Assembly (NCBI GenBank): GCA_015231995.1
Contig: JADGAO010000087.1
Span: forward strand, 1 to 9,002
Length of the DNA: 9,002 nucleotides
Source of the DNA: Nitrospinota bacterium
GTDB lineage: Bacteria > Nitrospinota_A > UBA7883 > JACRLM01
Direction: 5' to 3'
The first letter of the stretch is position 1. Each line of letters begins with the position of its first letter. The translations under genes and the position numbers were made by a program. This document shows, in pieces, positions 1-6,579 of the stretch. The notes under the pieces are model-generated. The model did no database searches and was not told the origin of the DNA. It was given only the letters and a program-made list of their open reading frames with translations.

Positions 1-114
1 GTTAAATTTATACCCACCCGCCTGACGCATACGAAGCCGTTTCCACAGGATGCGTTCTTCTTTTGTGGCGTTGCGCCGCAGTGTTTTCGCCAAATTTGTG
101 AGTCTTGATTTCAT
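1..114 (-). CDS. DUF559-family endonuclease-like protein, N-terminal fragment (runs off window)
   Basis: Read on the minus strand from the ATG at 114, the frame stays open to the window edge and gives 38 residues beginning MKSRLTNLAKTLRRNATKEE and ending RMRQAGGYKFN. The pattern of a basic N-terminus, then RxxxTxxExxLWxxLR, then G.KF, is the start of DUF559 proteins. These are about 110-130 aa and related to Vsr-like and other PD-(D/E)XK nucleases; the catalytic part would lie outside the window. The codons immediately upstream in this frame reach a TAA, so 114 is the natural start. No clear Shine-Dalgarno sequence is visible. Its upstream side faces a cluster of GC-rich repeats. The family call is from memory of the motif; nuclease activity is inferred from fold relationships only. 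Confidence 0.72.
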   Translation of the reverse strand, partial: MKSRLTNLAKTLRRNATKEERILWKRLRMRQAGGYKFN

Positions 115-146
115 GTGGGCATTTTACAAGTTGAAAGGTTTTTAGT

Positions 147-183
147 CACCCACCCCCTGCCCCCTCCCCTCAAGGGAGGGGGG
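147..183 (-). repeat. Repeat copy A, left arm of 34-bp inverted repeat, with hairpin
   Basis: Positions 147-180 are the exact reverse complement of 268-301. Within the copy, 160-168 and 174-182 form a perfect 9-bp stem around a 5-nt CTCAA loop. The minus strand over 149-169 carries four G-runs (4, 5, 5 and 3 G) separated by 1-2 bases, a strong G-quadruplex motif. Confidence 0.85.
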
Positions 184-215
184 AAAAGATAAAGATAGAG
201 CTTCCCATTCGCCTT

Positions 216-240
216 CACCCCTCCCCTCGAGGGAGGGGGG
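216..240. repeat. Repeat copy B, hairpin
   Basis: Stem 218-225 pairs with 231-238 (8 bp) around a CTCGA loop. The right flank GGGAGGGGGGAAAAG is the same as that of copy A. This copy lacks the extra C-runs of copy A on its left side, so it is a shortened unit. Confidence 0.7.
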
Positions 241-267
241 AAAAGTTAGAGTCCTTCCCCTCCATCA

Positions 268-301
268 CCCTCCCTTGAGGGGAGGGGGCAGGGGGTGGGT
301 G
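268..301 (+). repeat. Repeat copy C, right arm of 34-bp inverted repeat
   Basis: Perfect inverted match to 147-180. Internal stem 268-274 pairs with 280-286 around TTGAG. The plus strand at 279-299 has four G-runs (4, 5, 5 and 3 G) with loops of 1, 2 and 1 nt, the same quadruplex motif as copy A on the opposite strand. Confidence 0.85.
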
Positions 302-325
302 CAGACAAAACACTCAACTATTCAT

Positions 326-360
326 CCCTTGAGGGGGTGGGCGCTGATAAAACTATCAAC
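326..360 (+). repeat. Repeat copy D, internally deleted version of copy C
   Basis: The sequence CCCTTGAGGGGG at 326-337 followed by TGGG matches copy C with an internal deletion of one or two G-run units. The next ~20 bases (341-360) align with the bases after copy C with only a few substitutions, so homology extends beyond the G-rich core. Confidence 0.6.
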
Positions 361-436
361 GCTCCCCTTGCCGGGGCGCTCTGCCATGGGGTAACATTTA
401 CCGCTGATTTGATTAGCCTTCATGGGATAATGCCTG

Positions 437-1383
<947 letters not shown>

Positions 1384-1387
<4 letters not shown>

Positions 1388-2637
1388 GCCACGGCGGTTT
1401 CTCCGCCTTTGCGGCGAAGGCTGGCAGGAACCTGGCTTTCAAAACGGTCACGGAGATCGCGGGCCGGCTCCTTGCCTTCCTTTTCTACATGGCCATGGCG
1501 CGATGGCTGGGGGCGGAGCAGTTCGGGCTTTTCTCGCTCGTCAACTCTGTGGGCGCCATAGCCGTATTCCTCGTTGATCCCGGACTCAACATCACCCTCA
1601 TCCGATCCGTTCCCCGAGCGCCGGGCCTTCTGGAGAGTACAGCGGCCAGGATTTTAACTTTAAAACTCGCGTTGTCGGCTCTTACCGTTACGGTCTGCGT
1701 CGTTTATGGAGCGTTGTCCGGGTACGGCATCTACATGCTCGGCCTGTTTGGGCTGATGGGGGCGCAGATGGCCGGTTTCGCCATGATGGAGTTCGCCGGG
1801 GCGGTATTCCAGGCGCGTGAGGAGATGTGGGCGGAGACATACCTGCTTAGCGTCGGGCGTACAGCGGTTGTCATACTCGCAATCGCGGCGCTGGCCCTCG
1901 GCGCAGGGGTCGGAATGACCCTCCTTGTGATGACGGTTACGCAAGGCGTGGCGGTTGTCTGGGCGTTTGCGTGGACGGTTAAAAGAGGCGTGCCGCTTAC
2001 TGGCGGATGGGATGTTATCTCGTGGGGTCAACTACTGCGCGACTCCGTGCCGCTTGGCGCCGCGTCGTTTTTCACCGTCCTCTTCTACCGGGTGGACGTG
2101 GCGATGGCCCCGTTTCTTGGGGTTACGCTGGCAGACCTTGGATTCTATTCCGCAGGCGTGAAGATATTAGACGTGTGGCTGGCGGCCCCGTCGCTTTTTT
2201 ACAGTGCGCTGTTTCCCACCATCTCCGCGTTGGCGGGCAGTGACCGGCGCGGGTTCGTCAAATGGGCGGACAGATCGCTTGCCATCGTGGCCACCCTGGG
2301 GATTGTGGGAGCGGTGGTTGGGATTTTATTTTCGAGGGAAATTATCACGGTCATCTTCACACATAGTTTTGCGCAAGCCGACCAGCCGTTGAAACTGTTA
2401 TTTATCGCATCCGCCGTGATGTTTGTCCGCCACGGCCTGATGATGACCCTGCTATTGGACAATCGTTCACGGCAGGCCGTCAGCCTTGCGGCGGCGACCG
2501 TCGCAATCAACGTGGCGTTCAACTTCGCTTTGACGCCGCAATTCGGCGTGATGGGGATGGCGGGGGCCAAACTTGTCTCCGACATCGCGCTTGTTGGGAT
2601 GGCCGGATACATCTGGTTATCGAGCCGGAGGGTTTGA
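1384..2637 (+). CDS. Wzx-type polysaccharide/oligosaccharide flippase (MOP superfamily)
   Basis: This 417-aa protein is almost wholly hydrophobic, with roughly a dozen predicted membrane segments. The N-terminus has the pattern typical of polysaccharide biosynthesis membrane proteins: FKTVTEIAGRLLAFLFYMAM followed by ARWLGAEQFGLFS at 39-51 and DPGLN at 65-69. Family members move undecaprenyl-linked oligosaccharides from the inner to the outer leaflet of the cytoplasmic membrane. Length is at the short end of the usual 410-480 aa. It begins inside the last codons of the glycosyltransferase (ATGA at 1384-1387) with no clear ribosome site of its own, so translation is probably coupled. The pairing suggests a lipid-linked glycan made and flipped by this unit. 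No Wzy polymerase or other sugar gene is seen in the window, so the final product is unknown. Confidence 0.88.
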
Positions 2638-2673
2638 GAGAATATTCTTTGCCTCTCCTCTCCGTTCTCTTCC

Positions 2674-2716
2674 ATCGCCACCATTGCGGAGGCTTTGATT
2701 TTATCGCCACCATTGC
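2674..2716. repeat. 14-bp direct repeat in flippase-MNT gap
   Basis: The sequence ATCGCCACCATTGC occurs at 2674-2687 and again at 2703-2716, 29 bp apart (start to start). It lies between the flippase stop and the nucleotidyltransferase start. It may be a small local duplication or a paired binding site; nothing decides between them. Confidence 0.6.
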
Positions 2717-2765
2717 TACAATCAGGTAATAGACAGGGCAATAATTTTCCAGGCTGGCAATCCGT

Positions 2766-2785
2766 CCTGAACCAGTTCGGGTTTT
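2766..2785 (+). terminator. Weak candidate terminator after the flippase
   Basis: CCTGAA (2766-2771) pairs with TTCGGG (2776-2781), including one G-T pair, around a CCAG loop, and is followed directly by TTTT. The stem is short and the T-tract minimal, so it may be only partly effective. Its place between two functionally unrelated units makes the call reasonable. Confidence 0.3.
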
Positions 2786-2812
2786 GATTCTCCGAGATGC
2801 TAGGATAATGAC

Positions 2813-3202
2813 ATGCGAGAGAAAATTATCGTTGGCAAAAGTGTGGGCATAGTAGAGGGTTTGCCAAGAAGAGAAGGTGACGACGTCTTGGAGAATGTTC
2901 TGGGCGAAATCACAAAACGCATAGCCGATGCGATTCATCCTCAAAAGATAATTCTTTTTGGATCCGCCGCGCGAGGCGCGATGACCGAGGACAGCGATTT
3001 GGATTTGCTTGTGATCGCGCAAGACGGAACCCATCGTCGCCGAGCCTCCCAAAGCATATATAAAGCCTTGCGGGGAATTGGCCTGGCCAAAGACATAGTT
3101 GTTGTCACTGAGGCCGATGTTGAGGCGTATGGATCCGACCCTTCTCTGATCCTGAAAACAGCGCTTGCAGATGGGCGCGAAATTTACCATGCCGAAAAAT
3201 AG
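2813..3202 (+). CDS. MNT-type nucleotidyltransferase (HEPN/MNT module partner)
   Basis: This 129-aa protein carries the minimal nucleotidyltransferase signature: ILFGSAARG at 47-55, then SDLDLLV at 61-67 giving the two metal-binding aspartates D62 and D64, with a third candidate acid, D94, in KDIVVVT. The C-terminal TALADGREIYHAEK is typical of the family. MNT proteins paired with HEPN partners act as antitoxins; in the characterised MntA-HepT systems the MNT adenylylates the HEPN toxin. The start ATG has AGGAT (2802-2806) six bases upstream. About 24 residues precede the first predicted helix of the domain, which is longer than usual, so an internal start is possible. The end overlaps the HEPN gene by 14 nt (with the start chosen here). 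Its role as antitoxin is inferred from family and context. Confidence 0.87.
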   Translation: MREKIIVGKSVGIVEGLPRREGDDVLENVLGEITKRIADAIHPQKIILFGSAARGAMTEDSDLDLLVIAQDGTHRRRASQSIYKALRGIGLAKDIVVVTEADVEAYGSDPSLILKTALADGREIYHAEK

Positions 3203-3587
3203 ACCCAACCCCGGCTCTCCGCAGGATTGGATGGCGCGAGCGCATAGCGACTTGGCCATCGCCAATGCCCCCCTGCCAGATGGCGCATATTACGAAGACC
3301 TGTGTTTTCACGCGCACCAAGCGGCGGAAAAAGCTTTGAAGGCGGTCTATCGGCATTACGGATACATTTTTAGGCGCACGCATGACCTTGATGAGTTGGT
3401 CACGGGGTTGAAGCTAAAAGGCGTACAGATACCGGCGATTCTTGAAGAGGCTACTGGCCTCTCAAATTTCGCGTGGGAAGCGCGCTACCCCGGCCTGTAT
3501 GAGCCGGTTTTAGAAGAAGAGTTTCGAGAGGCTTTTCATCTGGCCAGAAGCGTTGTGACTTGGGCTGAAAAGGAGATGGCCGGTTAG
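3189..3587 (+). CDS. HEPN-domain protein (putative toxin partner of the MNT gene)
   Basis: With the ATG at 3189 the protein is 132 aa, the usual size for stand-alone HEPN proteins. The signature is clear: WMARAHSDLAIA at 14-25, CFHAHQAAEKALKAV at 39-53, THDLDEL at 64-70, ARYPG at 98-102, and a final amphipathic helix. In-frame alternatives at ATG 3171 and TTG 3165 would lengthen it by only 6-8 residues, so the start is uncertain, but in every case it overlaps the MNT gene. HEPN domains of such pairs are often RNases whose active site is R-x(4-6)-H. I find no such motif; the nearest is R113-x3-H117, and H65 follows R62 and R63 too closely. The protein may therefore be a non-nuclease or divergent HEPN, as in the ARYPG-containing subgroup. 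The gene pair is most likely a toxin-antitoxin module, but this is inferred. Confidence 0.85.
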   Translation: MPKNRPNPGSPQDWMARAHSDLAIANAPLPDGAYYEDLCFHAHQAAEKALKAVYRHYGYIFRRTHDLDELVTGLKLKGVQIPAILEEATGLSNFAWEARYPGLYEPVLEEEFREAFHLARSVVTWAEKEMAG

Positions 3588-3752
3588 TCCGACAGGCCCT
3601 CCGCACGGTTCCCGCGCTCCCTGCGTGAATTCTCGCATCTGGACAAGTGTCCTTGCCTAAAATACGCCACAGGATTATATTTAACCCTAACCGTAGCCGG
3701 TTTACGGCTCTTTCGGGTGGTGGCGCTAGATCATGGTCATGAGGTTATAGGC
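3588..3752. other. Gap between HEPN gene and phosphoesterase
   Basis: This 165-bp stretch contains two small inverted repeats. GGACA (3641-3645) pairs with TGTCC (3648-3652). AGCCG (3695-3699) pairs with CGGCT (3705-3709) and is followed by CTTTC, which could be a weak terminator for the HEPN unit. No strong -35/-10 pair is evident. The phosphoesterase frame can be extended upstream to 3717, but the better start lies at 3753. Confidence 0.4.
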
Positions 3753-4241
3753 GTGTTGTTAGGCGTAATCTCCGACTCTCACGACAGGACGCCGGTCATC
3801 AGGCAGGCCGTGGCGTTGTTCAACGAGCGAAAAGTCTCCGCCGTACTGCATTGCGGCGACTTCGTGGCCCCGTTCGCCCTGCTCCCCTTCAAAGATCTCA
3901 AATGCCCGTTTTATGCGGTCTTCGGCAACAACGACGGCGAACGCGACGGGTTGGCAAAACTGTTTGCGGCCAACGGCTGGAGCCTTAACGACCGCCCCTG
4001 GTCTTTTGAACTCTCTGGATATAATATTACTATGCTACATGAACCCTTTTCTCTTAAAAGGTTCGTTGCGGATGGATCGCAGGATTTGATCGTTTACGGC
4101 CATACCCACGAACCGCTCTTCGAAAAAAATGAAAAAACAATGGTGGTAAATCCCGGCGAAGCGTGTGGATGGGTCAAAGGATTTTGCTCGGTAGCCGTTG
4201 TGGATATGGCAAAACGGGAGTGTGCTATAGAAAGCATCTAA
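3753..4241 (+). CDS. YfcE/MJ0936-type metallophosphoesterase
   Basis: From the GTG at 3753 this is a 162-aa protein, the normal length for the single-domain family. All metal-site blocks are present: GVISDSHD (D8, H10), HCGDF (D36), FGNNDG (N59), MLHEP (H96) and YGHTHEP (H117, H119), followed by VVNPGE. These enzymes are cytoplasmic Mn/Ni-dependent phosphodiesterases active on small model substrates; the natural substrate is generally unknown. The frame is open back to a GTG at 3717, but that would add 12 residues ahead of the first beta strand. GAGG at 3741-3744 lies eight bases before the 3753 GTG and decides the start; TTG 3756 is an alternative. It stands alone, with spacers on both sides, and no functional link to the neighbouring TA or pilus genes is visible. 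Confidence 0.88.
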   Translation: MLLGVISDSHDRTPVIRQAVALFNERKVSAVLHCGDFVAPFALLPFKDLKCPFYAVFGNNDGERDGLAKLFAANGWSLNDRPWSFELSGYNITMLHEPFSLKRFVADGSQDLIVYGHTHEPLFEKNEKTMVVNPGEACGWVKGFCSVAVVDMAKRECAIESI

Positions 4242-4260
4242 AGTTGTCAAAACTTTGACA
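4240..4260. promoter_or_regulatory. Overlapping palindromes after the phosphoesterase stop
   Basis: TGTCAAA-AC-TTTGACA at 4245-4260 is a perfect 7-2-7 inverted repeat. It overlaps another, AAAGTT-N5-AACTTT at 4240-4256. There is no T-tract, so a simple terminator is unlikely; a protein-binding operator is possible. It sits at the left edge of the AT-rich region preceding the XRE gene. Confidence 0.4.
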
Positions 4261-4440
4261 GTAATTATATGATAATTAGGTCAAATTGGATATAAATATT
4301 GCTAAATTTGATTTTAAATTAATAGATTATATTCCATATTATTTTAAATAAAATACTAATAAGGTGTAATAGGTGATTAATTAACCGTAAATGTTAAATA
4401 ATTATTGACAATTATGCTTCATTCCTGTTATTCTGGCTCA
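4261..4440. other. AT-rich regulatory island upstream of XRE-pil unit
   Basis: By hand count, 4261-4320 and 4321-4380 have about 17% GC each and 4381-4440 about 28%, far below the flanking genes. The region holds no ORF of note. It contains a second 7-2-7 palindrome, TATTTTA-AA-TAAAATA (4340-4355), a spaced inverted repeat TCAAATT (4281-4287)/AATTTGA (4305-4311), and the promoter at 4405-4434. AT-rich promoter DNA of this kind often binds nucleoid proteins or serves as an UP element. Small palindromes are expected by chance at this composition. Confidence 0.55.
4405..4434 (+). promoter_or_regulatory. Candidate sigma70-type promoter for XRE-pilMNOPQ
   Basis: A consensus -35 box TTGACA at 4405-4410 is followed after 18 bp by TATTCT at 4429-4434, which matches four of six bases of TATAAT. 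Transcription would begin near 4441, about 40 nt before the XRE start. An inverted repeat ATAATT-N6-AATTAT (4398-4415) covers the -35 box and could be an operator. No other promoter of similar quality lies between here and pilM, so this probably drives the whole unit. Confidence 0.55.
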
Positions 4441-4483
4441 ACTTTATTGCTAATGGTTTTTCGGGATTGGAAAGGTTTGGTGG

Positions 4484-4717
4484 ATGATAGAACCGGGCGG
4501 CGCTGTTCGGAATGAGCGTAAACCAAACAAGGTTAGAGAAATTCGCGAGTCCAAGATGATGAGCAAAGCCGAGCTTGCCCGGAAGACCGGCCTTTCTGTT
4601 CAGACCGTAGACCGCGTGGAAAAAGGATATTATTGCAGGCTGGACACCAAGCGGAAGATTTTAATCGCTCTGGGTCTTGATCTTGACGACCGCAACGGCG
4701 TTTTTTGCGAAGACTGA
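4484..4717 (+). CDS. Small XRE-family (HTH_3) transcriptional regulator
   Basis: This 77-aa protein is essentially a single Cro/C1-type helix-turn-helix domain. KVREIRESKMMSKAELARKT at 16-35 covers helices 1 and 2, GLSVQTVDRVEKG at 36-48 is the turn and recognition helix, and TKRKILIALGLDLDD at 55-69 gives helices 4 and 5. No effector or dimerisation domain follows. The ATG has AAAGG (4471-4475) eight bases upstream. The gene lies between a good promoter in AT-rich DNA and pilM, with only 22 bases separating its stop from the pilM GTG, so it is very probably the first gene of the pil transcript. Autoregulation and control of pilus assembly genes are plausible inferences from position. It may instead be a small DNA-binding protein with targets elsewhere. 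Confidence 0.85.
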   Translation: MIEPGGAVRNERKPNKVREIRESKMMSKAELARKTGLSVQTVDRVEKGYYCRLDTKRKILIALGLDLDDRNGVFCED

Positions 4718-4739
4718 CGAAATAATGGAGAGGTGAGCC

Positions 4740-5837
4740 GTGTTTTTTTCACTGGCAAGCAAACCCTTTCTGGGAATTGATATAGGCTCTTTTGCCGTCA
4801 AACTCGCTCTGCTCAAGAAGAGCAGTCGCGGTTTTGAGCTTCTCAACTTCGGCATGCTTCCCCTTCCCCCGGACACTATCGTGGACGGTGAGGTGGAAAA
4901 CCCGGGCGCGGTCACCGACGCCATAAAGAACATCCTCAAGGCGGAGAAAATACCCTCTTCCGTCAAGAACTGCGTTTTTTCGGTTTCCGGCCAGTCCGTC
5001 ATCATAAAGAAGATAACCGTTCCTCTTATGAGCGAGGACGATCTTGCCGAGTCCATCCAGCAGGAGGCGGAGCAATACATCCCCTTCGACATAGATGAAG
5101 TCAACGTGGACTTCCAGATCGTCAAATCCGAAGGCCCTATCCCCAAGAAGGGGCAGAAGCTTCAACAGAGCGAAGACCGCCAGATGGACGTTCTGCTGGT
5201 TGCGGTCAAGAAAGAGGTCATAGCCGAGCAGACCGAGATACTCGTCAACGCGGGGTTGAAGCCGACGGTGGCCGACCTCGACGTTTTCGCCCTGGAAAAC
5301 GGGTTCGAGATATCGTACGGCCTGGATCAGGACGACACCATCGCGCTGGTCAACATCGGCGCCTTCGTCACCAACGTGAACATTATAGAGAACGGCATCA
5401 CCGCATACACCCGCGACATCCCGATAGGCGGTAGCAAAATAACCGAGACCATCCAGAAGAAGATGAACATCGGCTACAAAGACGCCGAGAAGTTCAAGCT
5501 GGGCATTTTCGAAGGCGGGACCAGGAGAGAAGACGTGATCCCGCATGTCAAGGCCGGGGTCGCGGCCATCGCCGAGGAGATCGGCAAAACATTCGAAATG
5601 TTCCAACGCTCTTCGGAGGGCAGGGTGCGGAGGGTTCATCTATCCGGCGGCACGGCGGCCCTCGAAGGGATAGACACGCTGGTCGGGCAGGAGCTGGGGC
5701 TTTCCTGCGACATCATAAACCCGTTCAGGAACGTGAAGATAAACTCCAAGCTGTTCGATCCTGAGTATATCGAGAAGATAGCGCCGATGGCCGTGATAGC
5801 CATGGGGCTGGCCAGCAGGAGGCTCGACGACAAATGA
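4740..5837 (+). CDS. pilM: Type IV pilus assembly protein PilM (actin-like ATPase)
   Basis: This 365-aa protein matches PilM in length and motifs. LGIDIGSFAVKLALL at 11-25 is the first phosphate-binding loop of the actin/FtsA-like fold. QEAEQYIPFDIDEVNVDFQI is the characteristic PilM segment. HLSGGTAALEGI from residue 300 is the adenosine-side glycine motif, followed by NPF and a final MAVIAMGLASRR. PilM is cytoplasmic and binds the short N-terminal tail of PilN, linking the alignment subcomplex to the motor side of the type IV pilus machine. It starts with GTG at 4740, supported by a near-perfect ribosome site, GAGGTGA at 4730-4736. It ends in an ATGA overlap with pilN. Nothing is missing from the fold. 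Whether the system makes pili, performs twitching, or does both cannot be decided here. Confidence 0.95.
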   Translation: MFFSLASKPFLGIDIGSFAVKLALLKKSSRGFELLNFGMLPLPPDTIVDGEVENPGAVTDAIKNILKAEKIPSSVKNCVFSVSGQSVIIKKITVPLMSEDDLAESIQQEAEQYIPFDIDEVNVDFQIVKSEGPIPKKGQKLQQSEDRQMDVLLVAVKKEVIAEQTEILVNAGLKPTVADLDVFALENGFEISYGLDQDDTIALVNIGAFVTNVNIIENGITAYTRDIPIGGSKITETIQKKMNIGYKDAEKFKLGIFEGGTRREDVIPHVKAGVAAIAEEIGKTFEMFQRSSEGRVRRVHLSGGTAALEGIDTLVGQELGLSCDIINPFRNVKINSKLFDPEYIEKIAPMAVIAMGLASRRLDDK

Positions 5838-6478
5838 TACGAATAAACCTCCTCGCCGACCGGCACGCCAAAGACCGTTTCGCTATACAACAGCAATTGG
5901 TACTTGGGGCGGCAGTCCTTGCAGGCTCGATATTGCTTTGCGGTTTCTGGTGGTCGGCCAAGGCCAGCCAGATAGCCGATACGGAACAGCGGATCGCGCA
6001 GGCCGAGAAGGAGCGCGACGATCAGAAGCGCATCATCGCCGACGTCAAGAAGATGGAAGAGAAGGAAAAGCTGTTGGCCGCCGTCCTCAAGGCGATCGAG
6101 TCGCTGGTGGATTTAAAGCGCGGCCCCACTCCCTATCTTGACGATTTCAACGTGATGCTTCCCAGCGAGATATGGTTCACCAGCCTGACGGATGTCCGGG
6201 GCCAGTTGACTTTGCAGGGTTATTCTTTCTCTAACACGGCTGTGGCGAGGCTGATGAAGTCCGTCGAGGAGTCGGAGAACTTCTCCAACGTCGAACTGCG
6301 CGAGCTTGCCCGAAGCAAGGTTGGCGCGGAGACGCTTATGAAGTTCAACATCCAGTGCCTCACCAGCCTGGGAGTGAAGTTGCTTGAGGAAGAAAACAGG
6401 AAAAAGGCGGCGGAAGAGGCCAGCAAGAAGAAGCCATCTGCCCCAGCCAAGCCGCCTGTTGCGGCCAAGGGTCACTGA
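5834..6478 (+). CDS. pilN: Type IV pilus assembly protein PilN
   Basis: This 214-aa protein begins MIRINLLADR; the INLL at 4-7 is the conserved PilM-binding tail. One membrane segment follows at about 23-43, then a charged coiled coil at about 45-95, and a periplasmic ferredoxin-like domain to about residue 180 that includes LPSEIWFTSLTDVRGQLTLQ. PilN pairs with PilO in the inner membrane. The protein ends in a tail of some 30 residues rich in Ala, Lys and Pro (from about 185), which is not part of the usual fold. Its ATG overlaps the pilM stop (ATGA, 5834-5837), and AGGAGG at 5817-5822 lies 11 bases upstream. The family call is firm. Confidence 0.93.
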   Translation: MIRINLLADRHAKDRFAIQQQLVLGAAVLAGSILLCGFWWSAKASQIADTEQRIAQAEKERDDQKRIIADVKKMEEKEKLLAAVLKAIESLVDLKRGPTPYLDDFNVMLPSEIWFTSLTDVRGQLTLQGYSFSNTAVARLMKSVEESENFSNVELRELARSKVGAETLMKFNIQCLTSLGVKLLEEENRKKAAEEASKKKPSAPAKPPVAAKGH

Positions 6479-6489
6479 GGGGGGCGCGG

Positions 6490-6579
6490 ATGACGACATA
6501 TTGGAGTGACGGTATGGCAGTGGTATCCGATGGCTCCGGCGAGACGGCCGGCGTAACTGGAGGCGCGCTGTGGACATAG
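6490..6579 (+). CDS. Candidate 29-aa micro-ORF spanning the pilN-pilO gap
   Basis: An open frame starting MTTYWSDGMAVVSDG runs from the ATG at 6490 to a TAG at 6577-6579, ten bases into pilO. GAGGGGGG (6477-6484), overlapping the pilN stop, lies just upstream. A second in-frame ATG at 6514 has its own GGAGTGA (6503-6509). The peptide has no recognisable domain, signal or membrane segment. If translated, ribosomes would pass through the pilO ribosome site (GGAGG, 6559-6563) and stop beside the pilO GTG, giving translational coupling. A 30-codon frame can be open by chance in DNA of this composition, so existence as a gene is not certain. Confidence 0.35.
   Translation: MTTYWSDGMAVVSDGSGETAGVTGGALWT

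Larger units (their letters stand above)
124..360. repeat. Cluster of four related GC-rich hairpin repeats
   Basis: Most of the gene-free stretch 115-436 is this cluster. Four copies share a core of C-run, CTCAA/CTCGA-type loop, G-run: copy A (147-183), B (216-240), C (268-301) and D (326-342). A and C are in opposite orientation and match perfectly over 34 bp. Similarity continues outside the core: C and D are both followed by a related A-rich tail ending in TCAAC (302-318 and 342-360), and the left flank of A, read on the other strand, resembles it. A and B share the right flank GGGAGGGGGGAAAAG. This points to duplicated units of one dispersed repeat family rather than simple low-complexity sequence. 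Positions 361-436 hold only the untranslated leader of the glycosyltransferase gene; no convincing promoter is visible there. Confidence 0.8.

Noticed and set aside
160..182. Repeat hairpin A as a transcription terminator
   Set aside because: The stem is strong but no T-tract follows on either strand in the right place, and the same hairpin recurs several times, which fits a repeat family better.
147..301. Repeat cluster as a CRISPR array
   Set aside because: Copies differ in orientation and length, spacers are irregular, and no cas gene is nearby.
2519..3265. 248-codon minus-strand frame covering the end of the flippase and the MNT gene
   Set aside because: It crosses two real gene ends and an intergenic gap, and its translation is basic and low in recognisable structure. 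MNT motifs on the plus strand are unambiguous.
3717..3752. Upstream GTG at 3717 as the phosphoesterase start
   Set aside because: It adds 12 residues before the first strand of the fold and has no ribosome site, whereas GAGG at 3741-3744 is well placed for the GTG at 3753.
4749..5639. 296-codon minus-strand open frame inside pilM
   Set aside because: Antisense shadow of pilM; the plus strand has full PilM motifs and a strong ribosome site.
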